Part shown: piece after piece, positions 46,444 to 60,502 of the stretch
How the letters are laid out: each line of letters begins with the position of its first letter
Numbering within the stretch: position 1 is the stretch's first letter
NCBI RefSeq assembly: GCF_020497125.1
Contig: NC_059079.1
Coordinates: 15,457,553 to 15,521,552 of the forward strand
Direction of reading: 5' to 3'
Source of the DNA: Mauremys mutica
Taxonomy: Eukaryota > Chordata > Testudines > Geoemydidae
Length of the DNA stretch: 64,000 nt
Notes under the pieces: generated by a model
The model's input: only the letters and a program-made list of their open reading frames with translations
What the model was told of the DNA's origin: nothing
Databases searched by the model: none
Made by a program: the position numbers and the translations under genes

Positions 46444-47149
46444 TCAACGGAAAAAACAAGAGCTTTAAGATCATGGTGGAGTTTACAACTGCCATCCAAA
46501 GGGGAGTGCACAATGACACCCCTAAGACACTGCTTACATTTTACATCTTTCCCACTATTACAATTTTTATCCCTCATATATATCTAAGTGATAGTCCTGT
46601 AGTGTTCTGACCTTTTCAATGTTCTGAAACTTTGCTGATGGATCATTTTTGGTTGGACAGCACTATCTATACACAATGTGGTGATAGGCACCTAACATAG
46701 AGATAAGTGCAAAGTATTATTATTTTATTATTTTACTAATAAAGGAAAGAAAGGGGGGATATCAGATAAGACCTTAGCTCATATTGTGGTGGGAAATTAA
46801 ATGACTGGAGCAAATAAAACCTAAAAGTACAACCACCAGATTCCTATGGGTAGATGTTTTGCTTTGGGTTATGACGGCGAGGGCTTTCTGAGGAGCTGAA
46901 CACAAAGGAAAGGTTCACTTGTCTTAACCGATTGCCATATTGGGGATCAGGGAAAACTCTTCCTCCTAAGATACGTTGGCTAGGATTTCTTTTTTTAATT
47001 AAGGTTTCTTGTGAGCATTGAGTGGGCATCATCCATGAATATGATTATGCTTACTGAAAATTACCAGTACAAATTCTCATGCTGACTGCTTGCCCTTCCT
47101 AAGATACACCAGTGGCCTCTTTACCAGGCCACAGAATCATAGAGATAGG

Positions 47150-47262
47150 GTGACCAGATGTCCGGATTTTATAGGGACAGTCCCAATTTTGGGGTCTTTT
47201 TCTTATATAGGCTCCTATTCCCCCCTATCCCGTCCCAGTTTTTCACACTTGACGTCCAGATT
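47150..47262. mobile_element. Diverged copy of the GGGTGACCAGATGTCC MITE
   Basis: It shares TAGGGTGACCAGATGTCC, GATTTTATAGGGACAGTCC and TTTTTCTTATATAG with the element at 17633-17757. The right end has decayed (GACGTCCAGATT). Confidence 0.7.
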
Positions 47263-48417
47263 TACACCAATGTAGCTGAGAGATGAATGTGGCAGGAAGT
47301 GTCTCTTTAAGCGTAGTAGGTGAACCACTGTTGACTGAATGTGGTTATTTTGTTCTCACTCACTGTCAGCGTGCTGCCAAAATTAACATGGAACAACTGG
47401 GATTGTAAACACTTGGACAGCAGGTTTACACTGTCTTTTGGTTCTGTGTTTGTACAAAGCCTAACACAATGCAGTCCTGATCCATCACTAGAGTTCCCAA
47501 GTGCAACGATACCACAAATAATAAATAATAGCATGAGTTAAAAATGGTTAGACAGTGAACCCAGGGAGAGTCATGAAAATGGATTTTATTACTAAAATCA
47601 AAACAAACAAAACTTCTAAACTGGGTGCTCACTACAGATATGCTTTTAGGATGTACCACAAATTAAACAAATACTTTACAGACTTTAGATCCCTGAGAAA
47701 TCTTCTTATCTGTAGTCCTTTTTGCTATCCTGGCAGCAGTTTCAAGTCAAGAGTCTGTGTTTAACTGATTGAGTTTAGAGAGAATGCAGTTTTGTCCCAG
47801 AGATGTTAAAAAACATTGTTATAATCGAGTACAGTTCTATGGTGGCTTCCCTACAATGATAGCTAAATGCCTTCAGAATATTATAGAATTTTGCCTCAAA
47901 CTCCCCTATAGAAGTAAATAAATATTTCATTCCCATATTTACAGATGGAGGAACTAAGAGATTACAGCCCACATTTTCATCAGTGGTCTATTTGGGGTGC
48001 CTGCATTTTTGGATGGTCGGTGTGAGACACCTGGGGCCTGCAGGGTGAAAAGGACTACTACGGTGTAGCATGTCAGACACCCAAAAATCAATGGCTGTTA
48101 TTGAAAATTTGGTCCTAAGCGACTGGCTGAAGTTTATACAGGAAGCACTGGGCAGAACGCAGACCTCCCTACCCAACATTTTGCCTTAACCACAACATCA
48201 TGCTTCCTCTCATCCTTTCTTCTCAAAATGGAGATTTGATAGACCTTTGAAGGCGTGCTTGCAGAGAAAGAAGTAGGATATTTTTAAGTGCGACGAGTTT
48301 TGGGGGAAACTTCTGCATTCTTCTTGAGCCACCGATCTTTCAAAGGTACTTATATATCCATCTTTTATTGTGGTATCTGAGCACCCCTCAGATTTTAATG
48401 TGTTTATCTCCACAACA

Positions 48418-48530
48418 CCTCAGGGAAGTAGGGAAGTGCTTTTATCCCCATTTTACGGTTGGGAAATTGAGGCACAGAGAGGCTAAGTGAATTGTCCAAG
48501 GTCACACAAAAAGTCTGTGGTAGAGCAGGG
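48418..48530 (-). mobile_element. MIR SINE fragment
   Basis: In reverse orientation it carries the classic CCCATTTTACGGTTGGGAAA, GAGGCACAGAGAGGCTAAGT and GTCCAAGGTCACACA segments. Confidence 0.75.
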
Positions 48531-49628
48531 ATGGCTTCAAAACTCAACCACTGGACTATACTTCCTCTGCTCTTCTACCCCATCTTCAGTCACCAGTCTG
48601 TCAAAATTGGAAGTGGTGAGTGTTGTCACCTCTGGCAATTTTATTGTGATGCTCACCACATTTGGTGCTTTTCTTAAAGCTCCATGTCTTCGGAGTCCCG
48701 TGATTATGGCAGAGTCTCAGCTTTCATTAACAGGAGAAGTACCGCACTTCAAGTACGTTTCTAGCACTCCCGATTGTACAGAAAAAGCTTTGAAAATATG
48801 ACTCCAAAAGGCTCAAACCCCAGAAGGTTATCAGAAGAATCCAACACTGACTCTATTTTAAAATCTAATGCTTTTTAAGTAAATCCCATGATTTCCGGGG
48901 GCCTGAGTCAGGGTTTTTTGCAGTTGGCACCCACTGTACAAATTGCTGCCAGTGTGCTAAAAATAACTAAAAATGTTCAGGTCTTAAAATGCATAGTGGC
49001 AATTTAATTTTTACCTCGCATTAGCTAAATTAAATCACAGTAAATATCAGTGGAAGTATCACACAGAACATAAAAACTATCCATATGTGCTCTACCCATA
49101 TGCTGCTTTATGAGCAGTTATTGTGTTTTACTTATGTTCAAGCTGTATACCAGAAGTCTCCACGACATGTGGCCATAGTAAGGAGTAGAGTCATCTGTGT
49201 GCTGGAGGCATTCGTGCTTCAAATACCACACTCCAGGGTCTGCCTATGTTTCACTGTAACTGCACATTGTAGCAAGGTTATTACCTATGTACAGCATCCA
49301 TGTTCATCCAGCTGGGGTCCCAGCACTGCAGACATCTTTGGGTTACCCAGAGCATCGTGCCGTGCTTGCCTGCTACTGCAGTTGTCCCTACTGAGTGGGT
49401 GGAAGGGACTACTCAGAGACAACACTCCTGTTGGTGGCAACCATCTGTGGGGACTGGCTCTTTATGAACTTTAAAACACATTTCTTCAAGGAAAAATAAA
49501 AGGAAACTAGATTAAAAGAAATTTAAACAAATCAACTGTATTTGGAGATTGTGCTCAAACCTAGAACACTTTGTCATGTATGTTAATTTGTTTCTTGGAG
49601 ATTCCAAATGTTGGTGCATTATCAAGAT

Positions 49629-49854
49629 CAGGGGTTCTCCAAACACGGGGTCGGGACCCTTCAGGGGGTCGCGAGGTTATTACATGGGGGGTGGGGTTGT
49701 GAGCTGTCAGCCTCCACCCCAAACCGCGCTTTGCCTCCAGCATTTATGATGGTGTTAAATATATAAACAAGTGTTTTTAATTTATAAGGGGAGATCACAC
49801 TCAGAGGCTTGCTGTGCGAAAGGGGTCACCAGTACAAAAGTGAGAGAACCACTG
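49629..49854. mobile_element. hAT nonautonomous element
   Basis: The ends are CAGGGGTTCTCCAAAC and GTGAGAGAACCACTG, with a perfect 8-bp duplication ATCAAGAT at 49621-49628 and 49855-49862. It is non-coding. Confidence 0.9.
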
Positions 49855-49862
49855 ATCAAGAT

Positions 49863-52030
49863 AACTAATTAAGACAGCACAACAGCCCCCCCCCCCATAG
49901 GTTTAATGCTCTGCATGGAACACTAGGTAGATATAGGATAGAAAATGGTGCAATGGAAATTTCTCAGGGATCATTTTGACTCAAATTGGTTTTAGAACGT
50001 GAATAATTTGTGCTGGTTCAGAAACATCAACAGTGATTTCTGTGTTAGAAGCCAATGTATTTAAAGATAACTTGATTGGGACTAAAAATTACACATCTCC
50101 TTATTGTTTAGCTGCTTCATCTCAAATGCGTAGGTTTTGTGGGGAGGGGGGTTGGAAATTACACACACAGCCAAATTTCTGATTTCCCCTTCACCAGGGC
50201 ATTGCTGAGAGTTATTACTCTTTTCGAGGTGCATTGCACTCTCCTTGATTTTTGTTTCAAGCAGTGGAATGGCATGTCGTCAAATCCTGCTAATTGGTTT
50301 AGCATTAAAATGCAAGGTCATATCACTCTCTTGATTAATCAGCAGCGAAACGGCTTCTAACGATCGTTTCTGAGGAAAGAGAAAAATAAAGCATATAAGG
50401 GAAGCTCTAGGCTTCTTCAATAAAATGCACAGGGGAACTGTTTTTAAAAAGAAGTACCATAGTTTTGTCTTTCATCATTTAAAAGGAAGAACTACAAAGA
50501 ATAGAGATATTAGGAAGCAGAGAATGTCTTTTTATTTTGTATGTGTATGGTGCTTGGCACAACGGGGCCCTGATTGGGACTTGCAGGGTCTACCTCAATA
50601 CAAATATTTAATAAATAATAATAATAGAGGTAAGAACATTTCCATCCAAGTTCTGCCCTCACTGGTACACCTCTGAAATTAATGGGGCAGTATTGGGGTA
50701 ATGGGGATAGAGCCATTCACACCTACCTTGGGTGCAGAGCCAATGAGTATCCAGTGGCTCTGAAGCAAAATTTTTCACTAATACAAAAAAAGGATGTGAG
50801 TCGGGGTCCAGAAGGTGAGTCTGAAATATAGTTTAAGGTCAGAAAGAGAACATCTTTCTTCTGGCTGCTCACAGGCACAGAAAAGTTTCCAGCAATGAGG
50901 TCCAAGAGCAAGATGAAGAGGAAGGGAATTTATACCCTCACAGGGCTCCCTACCCACACTAACTCTCGTTTAATTATGCAGCTCCCATGGCGGATTGTTA
51001 CCACTTCAAGACACTGAAAGAGTCCGGATACTTTTCCTAATCTCCTAATTCTGAGCCGTATACAGCAAAATTCATTTTAAACAATGAATTAAGTCTATGA
51101 TTCAAATAGTAAACTCAACAGCTGGATAGTGGATGGACTGGGAAATTTCCTATCTGAAAAGACAGCATGTTTTTAAAAAGATTTTTCCTGTTCCAATATT
51201 TAATCTCTTTTGGTTCCTGTTTTCCCCTGAACAGATGAAGATTTAATTTCCAGGGAATTAAACGCACAATTTGCATCATTGTTAATGGTAACTGTGCAAA
51301 TGATTTGCCATGCCTAGTCCTGAAAAACATTCTGAGAGCTCCCAAAACACTTCCTAGATTTTCTTGGCATGGAGGCAGCATTATTGTTGAGGTACTGATG
51401 CATTTGACATATCTTTGAACCTGGCTCCCAGAAAAGAGAAGAATGGGATCAGTCATAGAAGGAAAAAAAATAAAAATAAAGGATCCTTCCTGCCTGCCAG
51501 GTTACATTCAATAGACAACTATTCAGAAGCTTTAATGGGCCTTTGTGTCCCCCTATGGAGATTTGTTCTGGTTAGCTTCTAGAGCTCTCAGTGGGTATGG
51601 GCTTGATCAGTCCCCTCTCTTTCTTACTACACACCATATTCCAGCCAGATGCTGAAAAGAAATGATGGTCTTAGCATGACTACTCTGCTCCAAACAAATA
51701 TGCCTTGTGTCAGACCCTGGAAAGATATCCTTTGTGTACCTGCACCATTGAAGTGTGTGAGTTTTGCTATTGACTTCAAAGGGAGCAAGATCTCACCTTT
51801 TGTTCCTGATCATGTCCTTGGAACAACCAAATAAGAAACAGCCCTCAGAGGATCCATCCCAGGTTAGATCAGAGAACACTTCAGACACTATGGCATTGGA
51901 GAACATATTAGTACTTAGATAGATAGAAGACAAGTTCACAGGACAAGACACTGAAAGTTTTCTTTGGTTTACATGTAGACCACCAGCAATTCTGCATGTA
52001 TCCAGAAAATCTGTTTGTTCTTTATATAAG
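49863..52030. other. Intergenic; no recognised gene
   Basis: A C10-type homopolymer lies near 49886 and a short ATA run near 50610. Nothing else is identified. Confidence 0.45.
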
Positions 52031-52205
52031 AACATAGAACATAAGAACAGCCATACTGGGTCAGACCAAAGGTCCATCTAGCCCAGTATACAGTCTTCTG
52101 ACAGTGGCCAATGCCAGGGTCTTCAGAGGATATGAACAGAACAGGTAATCATCAAGTGATCCATCCCCTGTTGCCCATTCCCAGCTTCTGGCAAACAGAT
52201 TGCAT
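52031..52205 (-). mobile_element. CR1-like LINE 3' fragment
   Basis: It carries AAGAACAGCCATACTGGGTC, then CCATCTAGCCCAGTATACAG, CTGACAGTGGCCAATGCCAG and GTGATCCATCCCCTG, a very common reptile LINE end. Related pieces occur near 7040-7110 and 61790-61880. The orientation is assigned by analogy with other CR1 ends and is less certain. Confidence 0.65.
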
Positions 52206-54256
52206 CATGGCAAACCATGATGTCGAAGTGTTTATTAAAAGCAACCTGAGTCATGACACCTTGTTGAAATCTTTCATGGGATTTTTCTGGGCATCATTAA
52301 TTTAGAAGGGTTATATATATTGCACTAAGTCCTTGGGAAACACCCTGGTATCTAGTATAGGACAGGACTGAAATTTCCCTGGAGATCCTTGACCATCCTA
52401 AGAATATTTCCACATCACAAACTATTACAAATATTTCCTCAAACACCACAAGGGAAAAGTAGTTCAGCACATTTGACATTTAGAAATGCACTGGGCTTAC
52501 TTTTACTTGCTTGTAAGATACATACCAAGAAGACCAAAACATTCTGCATACATGCTAAACAGTCATCTCTTAAAACCAAATGTCACATTTTGGACATCAA
52601 CTGCTCAAGTACTACAAAATTCCAACCGGTTAATTAATATGCACATATATTTAAATATCAATTAAATATACTGAGACTTGTTATTTATAGTAAACTGAGA
52701 CACCTAAAAATGTTTATAATGAATTTGCTCTCATCCTACCAACATTTTATTTATTTTGCATATACAGTACATATACATATCAGAGCTAACGTTCACAATA
52801 TTGTAATAAGAGACATATTTGTAGACACAAAATGCATGTATAACATTTAAGGCAGTGACTTTAAGCAATAAGCTTTGAAACCAGAATCTAATTTTGTGAA
52901 GTAGTAAACACATGTAGAAGAGTCTTAAGCAAGGGGGAAAGGATGTCTGGTTTAACATTAACTAATAAATGCCCAAGCTCAACCCCAAAGATAGATGGAA
53001 GAAATCCATATCAGAGCGACGCAAAAAGAATGAAATTGTTGTCTTAAACTAAGCAGAAAACATAACATTTGAGGCTCTTACATCCTTATATTTTCAATTT
53101 TCATCTTCTCTCCACCCCACATTTCAGGCAGTTTCTTTCTATGCTTTCCTTTGTTCAGACATCCGATTCCTGATAAGATCTAAAGAATGAATATAATCTG
53201 AAAAGTTACCCCGTAAAAATAACATTGCATGGTTCCATCTCTATTGCCTTTACACAATTCCGTTTCAAAATAAGCCCAATTCACAAGTAGAAAACAAATT
53301 AGTTTTGTTTAACTGCCATTCACCCTGCAAACTCTCCCTGGGATTCGAAAGTCAAAGTGTGTTTGTCCTGGCTCTCACATCATCAGTAATAAATGTTCTG
53401 CAGTTGGAACCTAGTTAACAATTCTGTGGGTGTGTGAGCCTGTAAAGAATCTGGCTCACTCTCCCAGTTGCCTGGCATTTGCAGTACTAAGAGGAGTGAA
53501 AAGCAGTAAAATCTTATTTCAGTCAATAAAATCAGCAGAGATATTTGCAGCATGCAGAGGGAGCAGCTCTCTTGAGTAAAATGGAGCAATTATTAAAATA
53601 GTCACTTTTCTAACCAGAACCACAATTTAAATTCTATGGTTTTGGTTTGCTAAGAGATACCGAGTAGCTGTGGTTTGTACTCTAGTGATAATCACTGAAC
53701 TCCAAGACTTGTTTTGAGAGTTAGAAGTGGCAGAGCCATGTGTTTTGAATTTAAAGTCTTAAAATTAGAGGATCAATGTTATTCCAGCAAAGATACTGCC
53801 AGGGTCTCTGTGGATCATAGTTTTAAATCATCGGGAACCTGAATACTACTCATTAATGATTCAAGGGAACAGTAGTGAAAGTGTGGTGAGGGGGGAATAA
53901 ATATGCAACTATATAAGCAATGGTGTGTATTTTAATGAAGAAAAAGAATGTTATTACCAGTCTGAGAGAGGACAATAAACATATCAAGCTAACTCTGATC
54001 CTTCATTTAAGGAAGCAATCTTATTAAAGTAACAGAAATTCTAGACAGCAGCAGGGTAACTTTCCAGAACGTTCAGGCTAGGAATGGAGCATTCCCATAC
54101 CCATGTTATTGCTATGCTATCCTAGCAGAGTTAACTGGGTTTTTACCTTCCACTTTTTTAAGAGTGAAATTACCCTGAGCAGGAAAGATTCGGTGGATTG
54201 GTATTAAGATTTTTAGTCAAAGATCAAATCCTTATCTAGTCCATACAATGAGCCTA
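52206..54256. other. Intergenic; no recognised gene
   Basis: AT-rich, largely non-repetitive sequence without exon-like segments. Confidence 0.45.
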
Positions 54257-54473
54257 TGGTGAACAACCTGGGGCCCACACGTGGCCCATCAGGGCAAGCC
54301 ACTGGCGGCTTGCATGGCCGCCTGCAGCTCTCAGCGGCTGCACTTCGCTGTTCCTGGCTAATGGGAGCTGCGGGAAGTGGCACAGGCCTGGCCCAAACAG
54401 TCTGGCAGTCCGCCAGCGGCTTGCCCTAACTGGCCACGTGTGGCCCGTGGGCCGCAGGTCGCCCACCACTGCA
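54257..54473. mobile_element. GC-rich hAT-like element
   Basis: The left end GGTGAACAACCTGGGGCCCA and the right end GGGCCGCAGGTCGCCCACCA followed by CTG are diverged inverted copies of the hAT 'CAGTGGTGGGCGACCTGCGG' type. A further internal pair, CACGTGGCCC / GGCCACGTG, supports the fold. The flanks show no clear duplication. Confidence 0.65.
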
Positions 54474-55862
54474 ATAAGCTGTTGTGCTGTATTTTCCTGA
54501 TTAGGAGTTTCCTGTCTTTCATATGAGGAAGCAAATATGGATGAGGAATAACTGTTTCCACTGAGCATTTAATTGTGGGCCTAAGAGGAACACAGAAACT
54601 TAAGTGAAGGCATATTGCAGCTCTGCACGAGCTTAGGGCCTACTCTGCTGCACCAGATTTTCTAAATCTTTATTGACTCCTGTCCTGATAATGGGATACT
54701 GTTCCATTTGATGCTATGCATGAGACCCCACACTCTTTACACTGGGGCCTAATGCCCTTGTTGACTTCAATGGCAAAACTCTCATTAACTTCAATGGTGC
54801 AGGATCAGGACCTTGAAGAGCAAAATTCTAGAGCCCTGTGCCATATCTGAGTAACTGGATCTTGCACAGGTGATGGTTACAAGAGCAGAGGGCGACAAAA
54901 TCCTTTCTTTCCCAAGGCAGCAGGCACCAGCACAACTGGGTACTAGGTTCTCAGCACCCACCCCTTATCATGGGGACTTAGACCAGTGGATCTGGGTAAC
55001 TGCAGACACTAGGGAAGTCGAGGGCAAATTAAGTTTACCCACTTCTCCTTTGGGGACTGCGGAGTTTAGTTTAGGTGTTTACTCACTTCTTTTTCTTTTT
55101 TTTTTACTATTAAAGCACTGGTTGTTGAGCCACTGCCCATACTATTGACCTGCGCCCAGCTGCCTCTAATAACGTGGTACCACTAATTACTTCCAAATGC
55201 TAAAGGTAAACGTTTAAAGAGAGACCACTGTGAGCTGTCAGGCAAATCAATGGGGAAATGCATGAAATCCCCCAGCGAATTAAAAACCTGGGCACTTCTC
55301 AGCTTGTCCATTGTTTTTTATCAGCTCTGGCAAGGTTTAAATGGATTTAGCTCTCCAGAAGGAAACTAGAGATGGATTTAGAATACTTGCTAGAATACTT
55401 TCCTCTATTAACTTGGTATTTAATATAATTCGGCCAACAGCTTTTCTTTCTAGATTGCAATGACTTTGCTGACCATGTGCCACCTCCATCACATCCCCCT
55501 TTTTCCAAAGCAGATACTGGGATATTTGAAAACTTTGGGTTCTGAGAGGCAAGGTCAGTTAGCAAAGGAAGAGAACAAACACATGTCTCTTTGTAATCCT
55601 GATTGCACTGTCTTGTCACCCATTTTTCCTTTTTTATTTTTATTTTTATTTTATTTTTGTACAAGAACACATCTCGGTTGAGCTGTCTGGTTTGGTGATG
55701 GTTTTCCTTCCTAAAAGTTATGAAAGGTCACTGGCCATCCATTACTCCAGACCCACCTGTCCTCCTCACCTTTTTCCAGAAGTCCTGCAAAAGAGAAACT
55801 GCAGTTAGGAAACTCACAACCAATAACATCCACAGTATGTTCTATTTACAAAATTAGATGGT
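54474..55862. other. Intergenic; no recognised gene
   Basis: Old repeat traces (CTTCAATGGTGCAGGATCAG) lie near 54800, and a T/A-rich (TTTTA)n stretch at 55625-55660. Confidence 0.45.
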
Positions 55863-55884
55863 TTGCATTTTCAAACCATTTTTG

Positions 55885-56008
55885 CATCCGACGAAGTGGG
55901 TATTCACCCACGAAAGCTCATGCTGCAAAACATCTGTTAGTCTATAAGGTGCCACAGGACTCTTTGCTGCTTTTACAGATCCAGGCTAACACGGCTACCC
56001 CTCTGATA
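55885..56008 (+). mobile_element. Repeat copy B with hammerhead-like core (single arm)
   Basis: A single sense arm starts at GCATCCGACGAAGTGGGTAT and ends at ACGGCTACCCCTCTGATAC. TTGCATTTTCAAA occurs on both sides (55863-55875 and about 56010-56022), a probable 13-bp target duplication. The hammerhead core is mutated (CCGACGA for CTGACGA), and G replaces the base before the cleavage position. Confidence 0.65.
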
Positions 56009-56022
56009 CTTGCATTTTCAAA

Positions 56023-59000
56023 GACTTTCAATGACTGTACGTGAGTGGGAAAAAAATCAATGAAAAGGAAAATCTGTCATATATAAATGGAGCCAAAATA
56101 CTTACCAAAACTTTAAATATATCTATTTCCGGACAATGTATTGATAAAAAAAATTAAGGCACTTTTTTTTTTTATAAAGTACAGCAGGTCTGCTCACAGA
56201 GAAACAAAACATTCCCACACACATTGCTGGTGATCCTATAGCACTTTTGCTTTGACTTAGAAGGCTCAGTACAAAGTTTGAAGTAGGATTAGAGATGATG
56301 TACAAGATCCTCAGCTGATGTATGTTTGCACAGCTCCACTGACTTCAGTGAAACGACACCAGTTTACATCAGCTGCCGATGTGGCCCAGCGTTCATGCCC
56401 TTCATTATTTACAGCGTTGGTACCCTCTGGGATGTTCAGAACATGTTTAAAACAGCCACTACAGATAAAGTTCTTCAGTTTACAATCTGTCCCACCATAC
56501 AATATAAATAAGGACTTGATGAAAAGTCCTTCTGTTGTATTAATTTTTCCAACAGTAAAAAATGATCTGTGGTAAAAATATAAACAACTGTACTCTTAGT
56601 AGTCAATGGATTAGGTATGAAACTTGTAGCGCTACTTTGAAAAATACAGGATAGAAAGAAATAAAAAGCCAGATCCACATGCTTCTGTACCTTAAAGATT
56701 GTTCGAGCACTGAAAACATATGACATGCATCTTTACATTCCTTTGTAAATGAGTAATGTGCAATCTGAGAAGACAACCGAAGTAAAGTTACTTACCAATC
56801 CAAAATGGCTGTTTACTGGCAAACTTCCAGAGCCATGACATTTCTTTGGGGGCAATGCACACTGGCTAAGTGACCATGGGACCCACACCTCAGACAACAA
56901 AGGCCAAAGAGAGAATGCCTTCCAACCTTTTAGAGTCAATGTAATAACCACTATTTACATTCAAAATGTAAATATTGCAGCTCTAGTCCTGCAGTTCTGA
57001 CCAAGAGTCAGGTCCTTTATCAGGAATATATACAAAAGAGATACTAGCATCGAGCAAGCTCTGTGTACGTGTCATTGACATGATTTTAATGTATTATTTG
57101 TACTGCAGTAATTCCTAAAAGATTCCACTGCGATCATTGTGCTAGTAAGAGACAGTCTCTGCCTTGAAGATCTTTACAATATAAGCAAACAAAAGATGGG
57201 AGAGGAAACAAAACCACAGAGAGGTGAAACACATCAGTGACAGAGCTGTGAATAGAAGCTAGGTCTCCAGATGCTAGTCCAGCATCCTATCCACTAGCCC
57301 ACACTGAACTTGTCGCGTTCCATCAGTAGGAATCAGCAACTAAGAAACCTGAACGAAATCCAGAAAAACTCTTGAGACCTGACTGGCTGTTTAGGAAACA
57401 TTTTATGTTACATTGCCAGAGGATTCATCAGAGAACAAATCATGGCTGATCCCTCTGTTGTGGGCCAATCTAACACTTCCAATCTGATCACCCACTCCCC
57501 CTTAAACTTGGTGCGCTCCAACTTTATGGGCTTGGACTCTTCTGTACTTGTAACAAAATTCCACCTTAATCTCTACATTAAAATATATGCTTCATAAATA
57601 GTGATAGTGGCTTTGTACATTCATTGAGCCAGTTGATCTCTAAACAGGACTACTTGGCTCATCTCTTGAAAATTCAACATACAACTATCCTCACTGCTCA
57701 ATCTAAACTTCTATTCTGTTTTATTGCACGCACGCAGCGTAATGGTACTTTGCAAGTTAAATAACCCTCGGTGCTTTATAAGCTACACAGTCGTAGTAAG
57801 ATGGATGTTTATGAGATACTGTAAACATGTTTGGCACGTAGACACATGCTTTCAGTTTGATTATTTGTATTGCTAAGGAGCTATATGAAGGCAGCATATT
57901 TTGAATGGCTGATTAGACCAATATAGCTCATATACCCAAAACATAACATTTCTAATCCCATTGTCATTTCATTTTGAAGAAAAGAAATGAATTTTGGATC
58001 TTGGCCTCTGTATCATCTTGAAACGAAGCCTTTTCTCTATACGACTTTTTCACAATGACTCTCACTGGGCAGTATTTATAGAACTCTTGCATCCGTACAT
58101 CGAAAGAAAAACAAATGCAAGAGACTTGTTCTTATGTTATCCTCTATCAATGGATGTTGTGTTCCGTAACTCTATTGCTTGAAAGCTCAAAAAAATCACG
58201 AGGTGCTTGCCATGACAAATAGTTTATTCCTCCAATGAGCATGACTTATCATATCTTTTTAAAGAGATCAAAATGGGTCTGTTTGTCCTTTTGATGTCAG
58301 TTTGAAGAAACCTCAGCTCCCCCGCCTTTGAGTTCTATGAAAATTGACATGATAAACCTAACTGGCTTCTTTAGAACTGCTATGGTTTTCTGTAAACACA
58401 TACTGTACCTCCGGCCAACCAGCTTTGAAAGTGTGTGCTGTGTACAGCAGATGGCCTGGCTTGCTGAAACATACAGTATTTATACAAATTTTTATACGTG
58501 AGTTTACTGTACTAATGAAGCTACTGTGATCTATAGACCCATATTTAGAAGCTTTTTAAATAACTGAGTTTTGACTTGACAGCGTGTGAAGGCTCCTAAG
58601 ATGTGACTATGATATCTAATGTGAGTAGACATTTTGGAGCTGCATACCACACAGTGCATGTGCAATAAACAAGCCCAATATTCTTTGTTATTTCTATTGT
58701 GCTGACATCTTGGGATACTGAACAAGGATCACAGCACCATTGTACTAGGCACTGTACAAAGAAATAACACAAAGGTAGGCCCTGCCCCAGACATCTCAAT
58801 CCTGGCGTTAGACATTGCGCAACAGATGAATAAATGGATACGTTGGGCTGGGAGGACCAGGTAGCAGCAGGGAATCACAGTCCTTTCAATAGTCACAGGG
58901 TACCACCAGTCTCAGCAGCATCACATGGCAGTGATTTTCAGAGATGATGGCAAAGATAGATTTTAAGAAGGGAATTAGATGATATGGCATTTAACCACTA

Positions 59001-60421
59001 ACAGCTTCCTAGAGCCTTATCTTCACTAGCCCCTCCCACCATTGCTACCCCTGGTGGAGCTGAACAGGTGGTAATGATGGTGGGAAATGTTCGGGAACAA
59101 AGCCTAGCATAGGCACAGCCTTAGAGAAATCTTTCCTCCCCATCCTGCTAATCCTCTTGGGATGCAGCAATCATCATCTACTGGATCAGGATAAAATGAT
59201 ACAGTCCAAGAGGATTATCACCTTCTCCTCTGGTTGGGCTGAGCAGGACATGAGAAGGAAGTTTCTGCTATCCCATGAGAAAGGAAGGTAAGGAGGAATC
59301 TGTTACTCCCAGTCTTTCTACAGCAGGCCAAAACCAATTCCCAAACAGCATGTTCTTGGTGAAAAAGGAGATTTCCTACCCACTGGCCTGAGGAAAATTA
59401 AAAATCTCTTAACTTAGTATTTTTCCCAACAGTGGTAGTAATGGTGGGAATACTAGTGTAGACCAGGCACTGGCATTTTAACCACCATATCATCTACACC
59501 TGCTCTAAGCAGGGGTAAACAAGATGGTGATTAAAATGCCCACAAGCCCGTCAATGCTGGTGCAACCACTGGTGAACCTGCACGGGTGGAAGCAACAATG
59601 GCACATCTGCAGAAAAACAGACTAGTGTAGCTCCCCCCGCCCCTTTATTATTTGACTTTAACTTTCAGCTGCATTAACCAGGAACACCACTCAAAATGCT
59701 CTTTATTTGGAGAGACATGGCTCATTTTAATCCTCAAATTACCCATGTTCCATGCAAATCTGGCGCCCTCACTTTTATTGTTGAAGTATATTTACATCAG
59801 ATATCAAGCATAATGAAATGGGGGTTATGGAAACGTATATATGCCAAAGAGACAAATCCCACAGAATTGTATAGTTTTCCTCCATAAATGTCTTGTGTCT
59901 CTCTCTTGTTAGGTCTTTGTGAACAGTCATGGGTCACATTTGAGCCTTGGCAGGTTGAGAAGGACAAATAAAACCAGTCCATCAAAGACCAGTGTATTCA
60001 GAGTCAAACTCAAATGTCAGAGGGAGGGTCCAAGTGCCTTGGCAAACTTCCCAGTTCAATAATAATTAAGAGCTGAGTCTCAATTCTTAATATCATTAAA
60101 ACACTCTCCATGACTCTAGGAGACATCTGAATTCATATTTACTTTCTCATTTGATTTTAATTCACTCACTTTCTGTGAAAAAGTCTAAACAGAGAACTTT
60201 ATAAACCCACAGGTTTATTGGAAAGTAAACTTGCAGGGAGAAGGGCGGGGGTGGGGAAGGCTGGTAGAGAAGAAAATAGAACTGAAATAAGCTCTTGTGA
60301 CTGGTTCCTAAAGCCACTATCAGGACAGCAGAAGCCATGGTTTCATACACCAGTTTGCCTGATTCTACCCTTACTTAAATATTTATACATGTACAATTTT
60401 ATTAAATGGAAAAACTAGACT
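56023..60421. other. Intergenic; no recognised gene
   Basis: It contains a MIR-like remnant (57150-57300) and a CORE-SINE-like trace near 58690-58830. The stretch 57560-58520 is free of recognisable repeats. No exon-like segments were identified. Confidence 0.45.
57150..57300 (-). mobile_element. MIR-like SINE fragment
   Basis: In reverse orientation it resembles the MIR 3' region (ACCACAGAGAGGTGAAACAC, then TGACAGAGCTGTGAATAGAA and CCTATCCACTAGCC). Confidence 0.55.
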
Positions 60422-60502
60422 AGAATTTCTCAAACTGTGGTCCGTGGACCATCAGTGGTCTGCGAGCTCCATTCAGGTGGTCCGCGGATAGTTCCCTCTA
60501 AG

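Larger units (their letters stand above)
46444..49628. other. Intergenic; no recognised gene
   Basis: It contains a decayed MITE (47150-47262) and a MIR fragment (48418-48530). The rest is unassigned, and short open frames of about 60-105 codons have no resemblance to known proteins. Confidence 0.45.
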
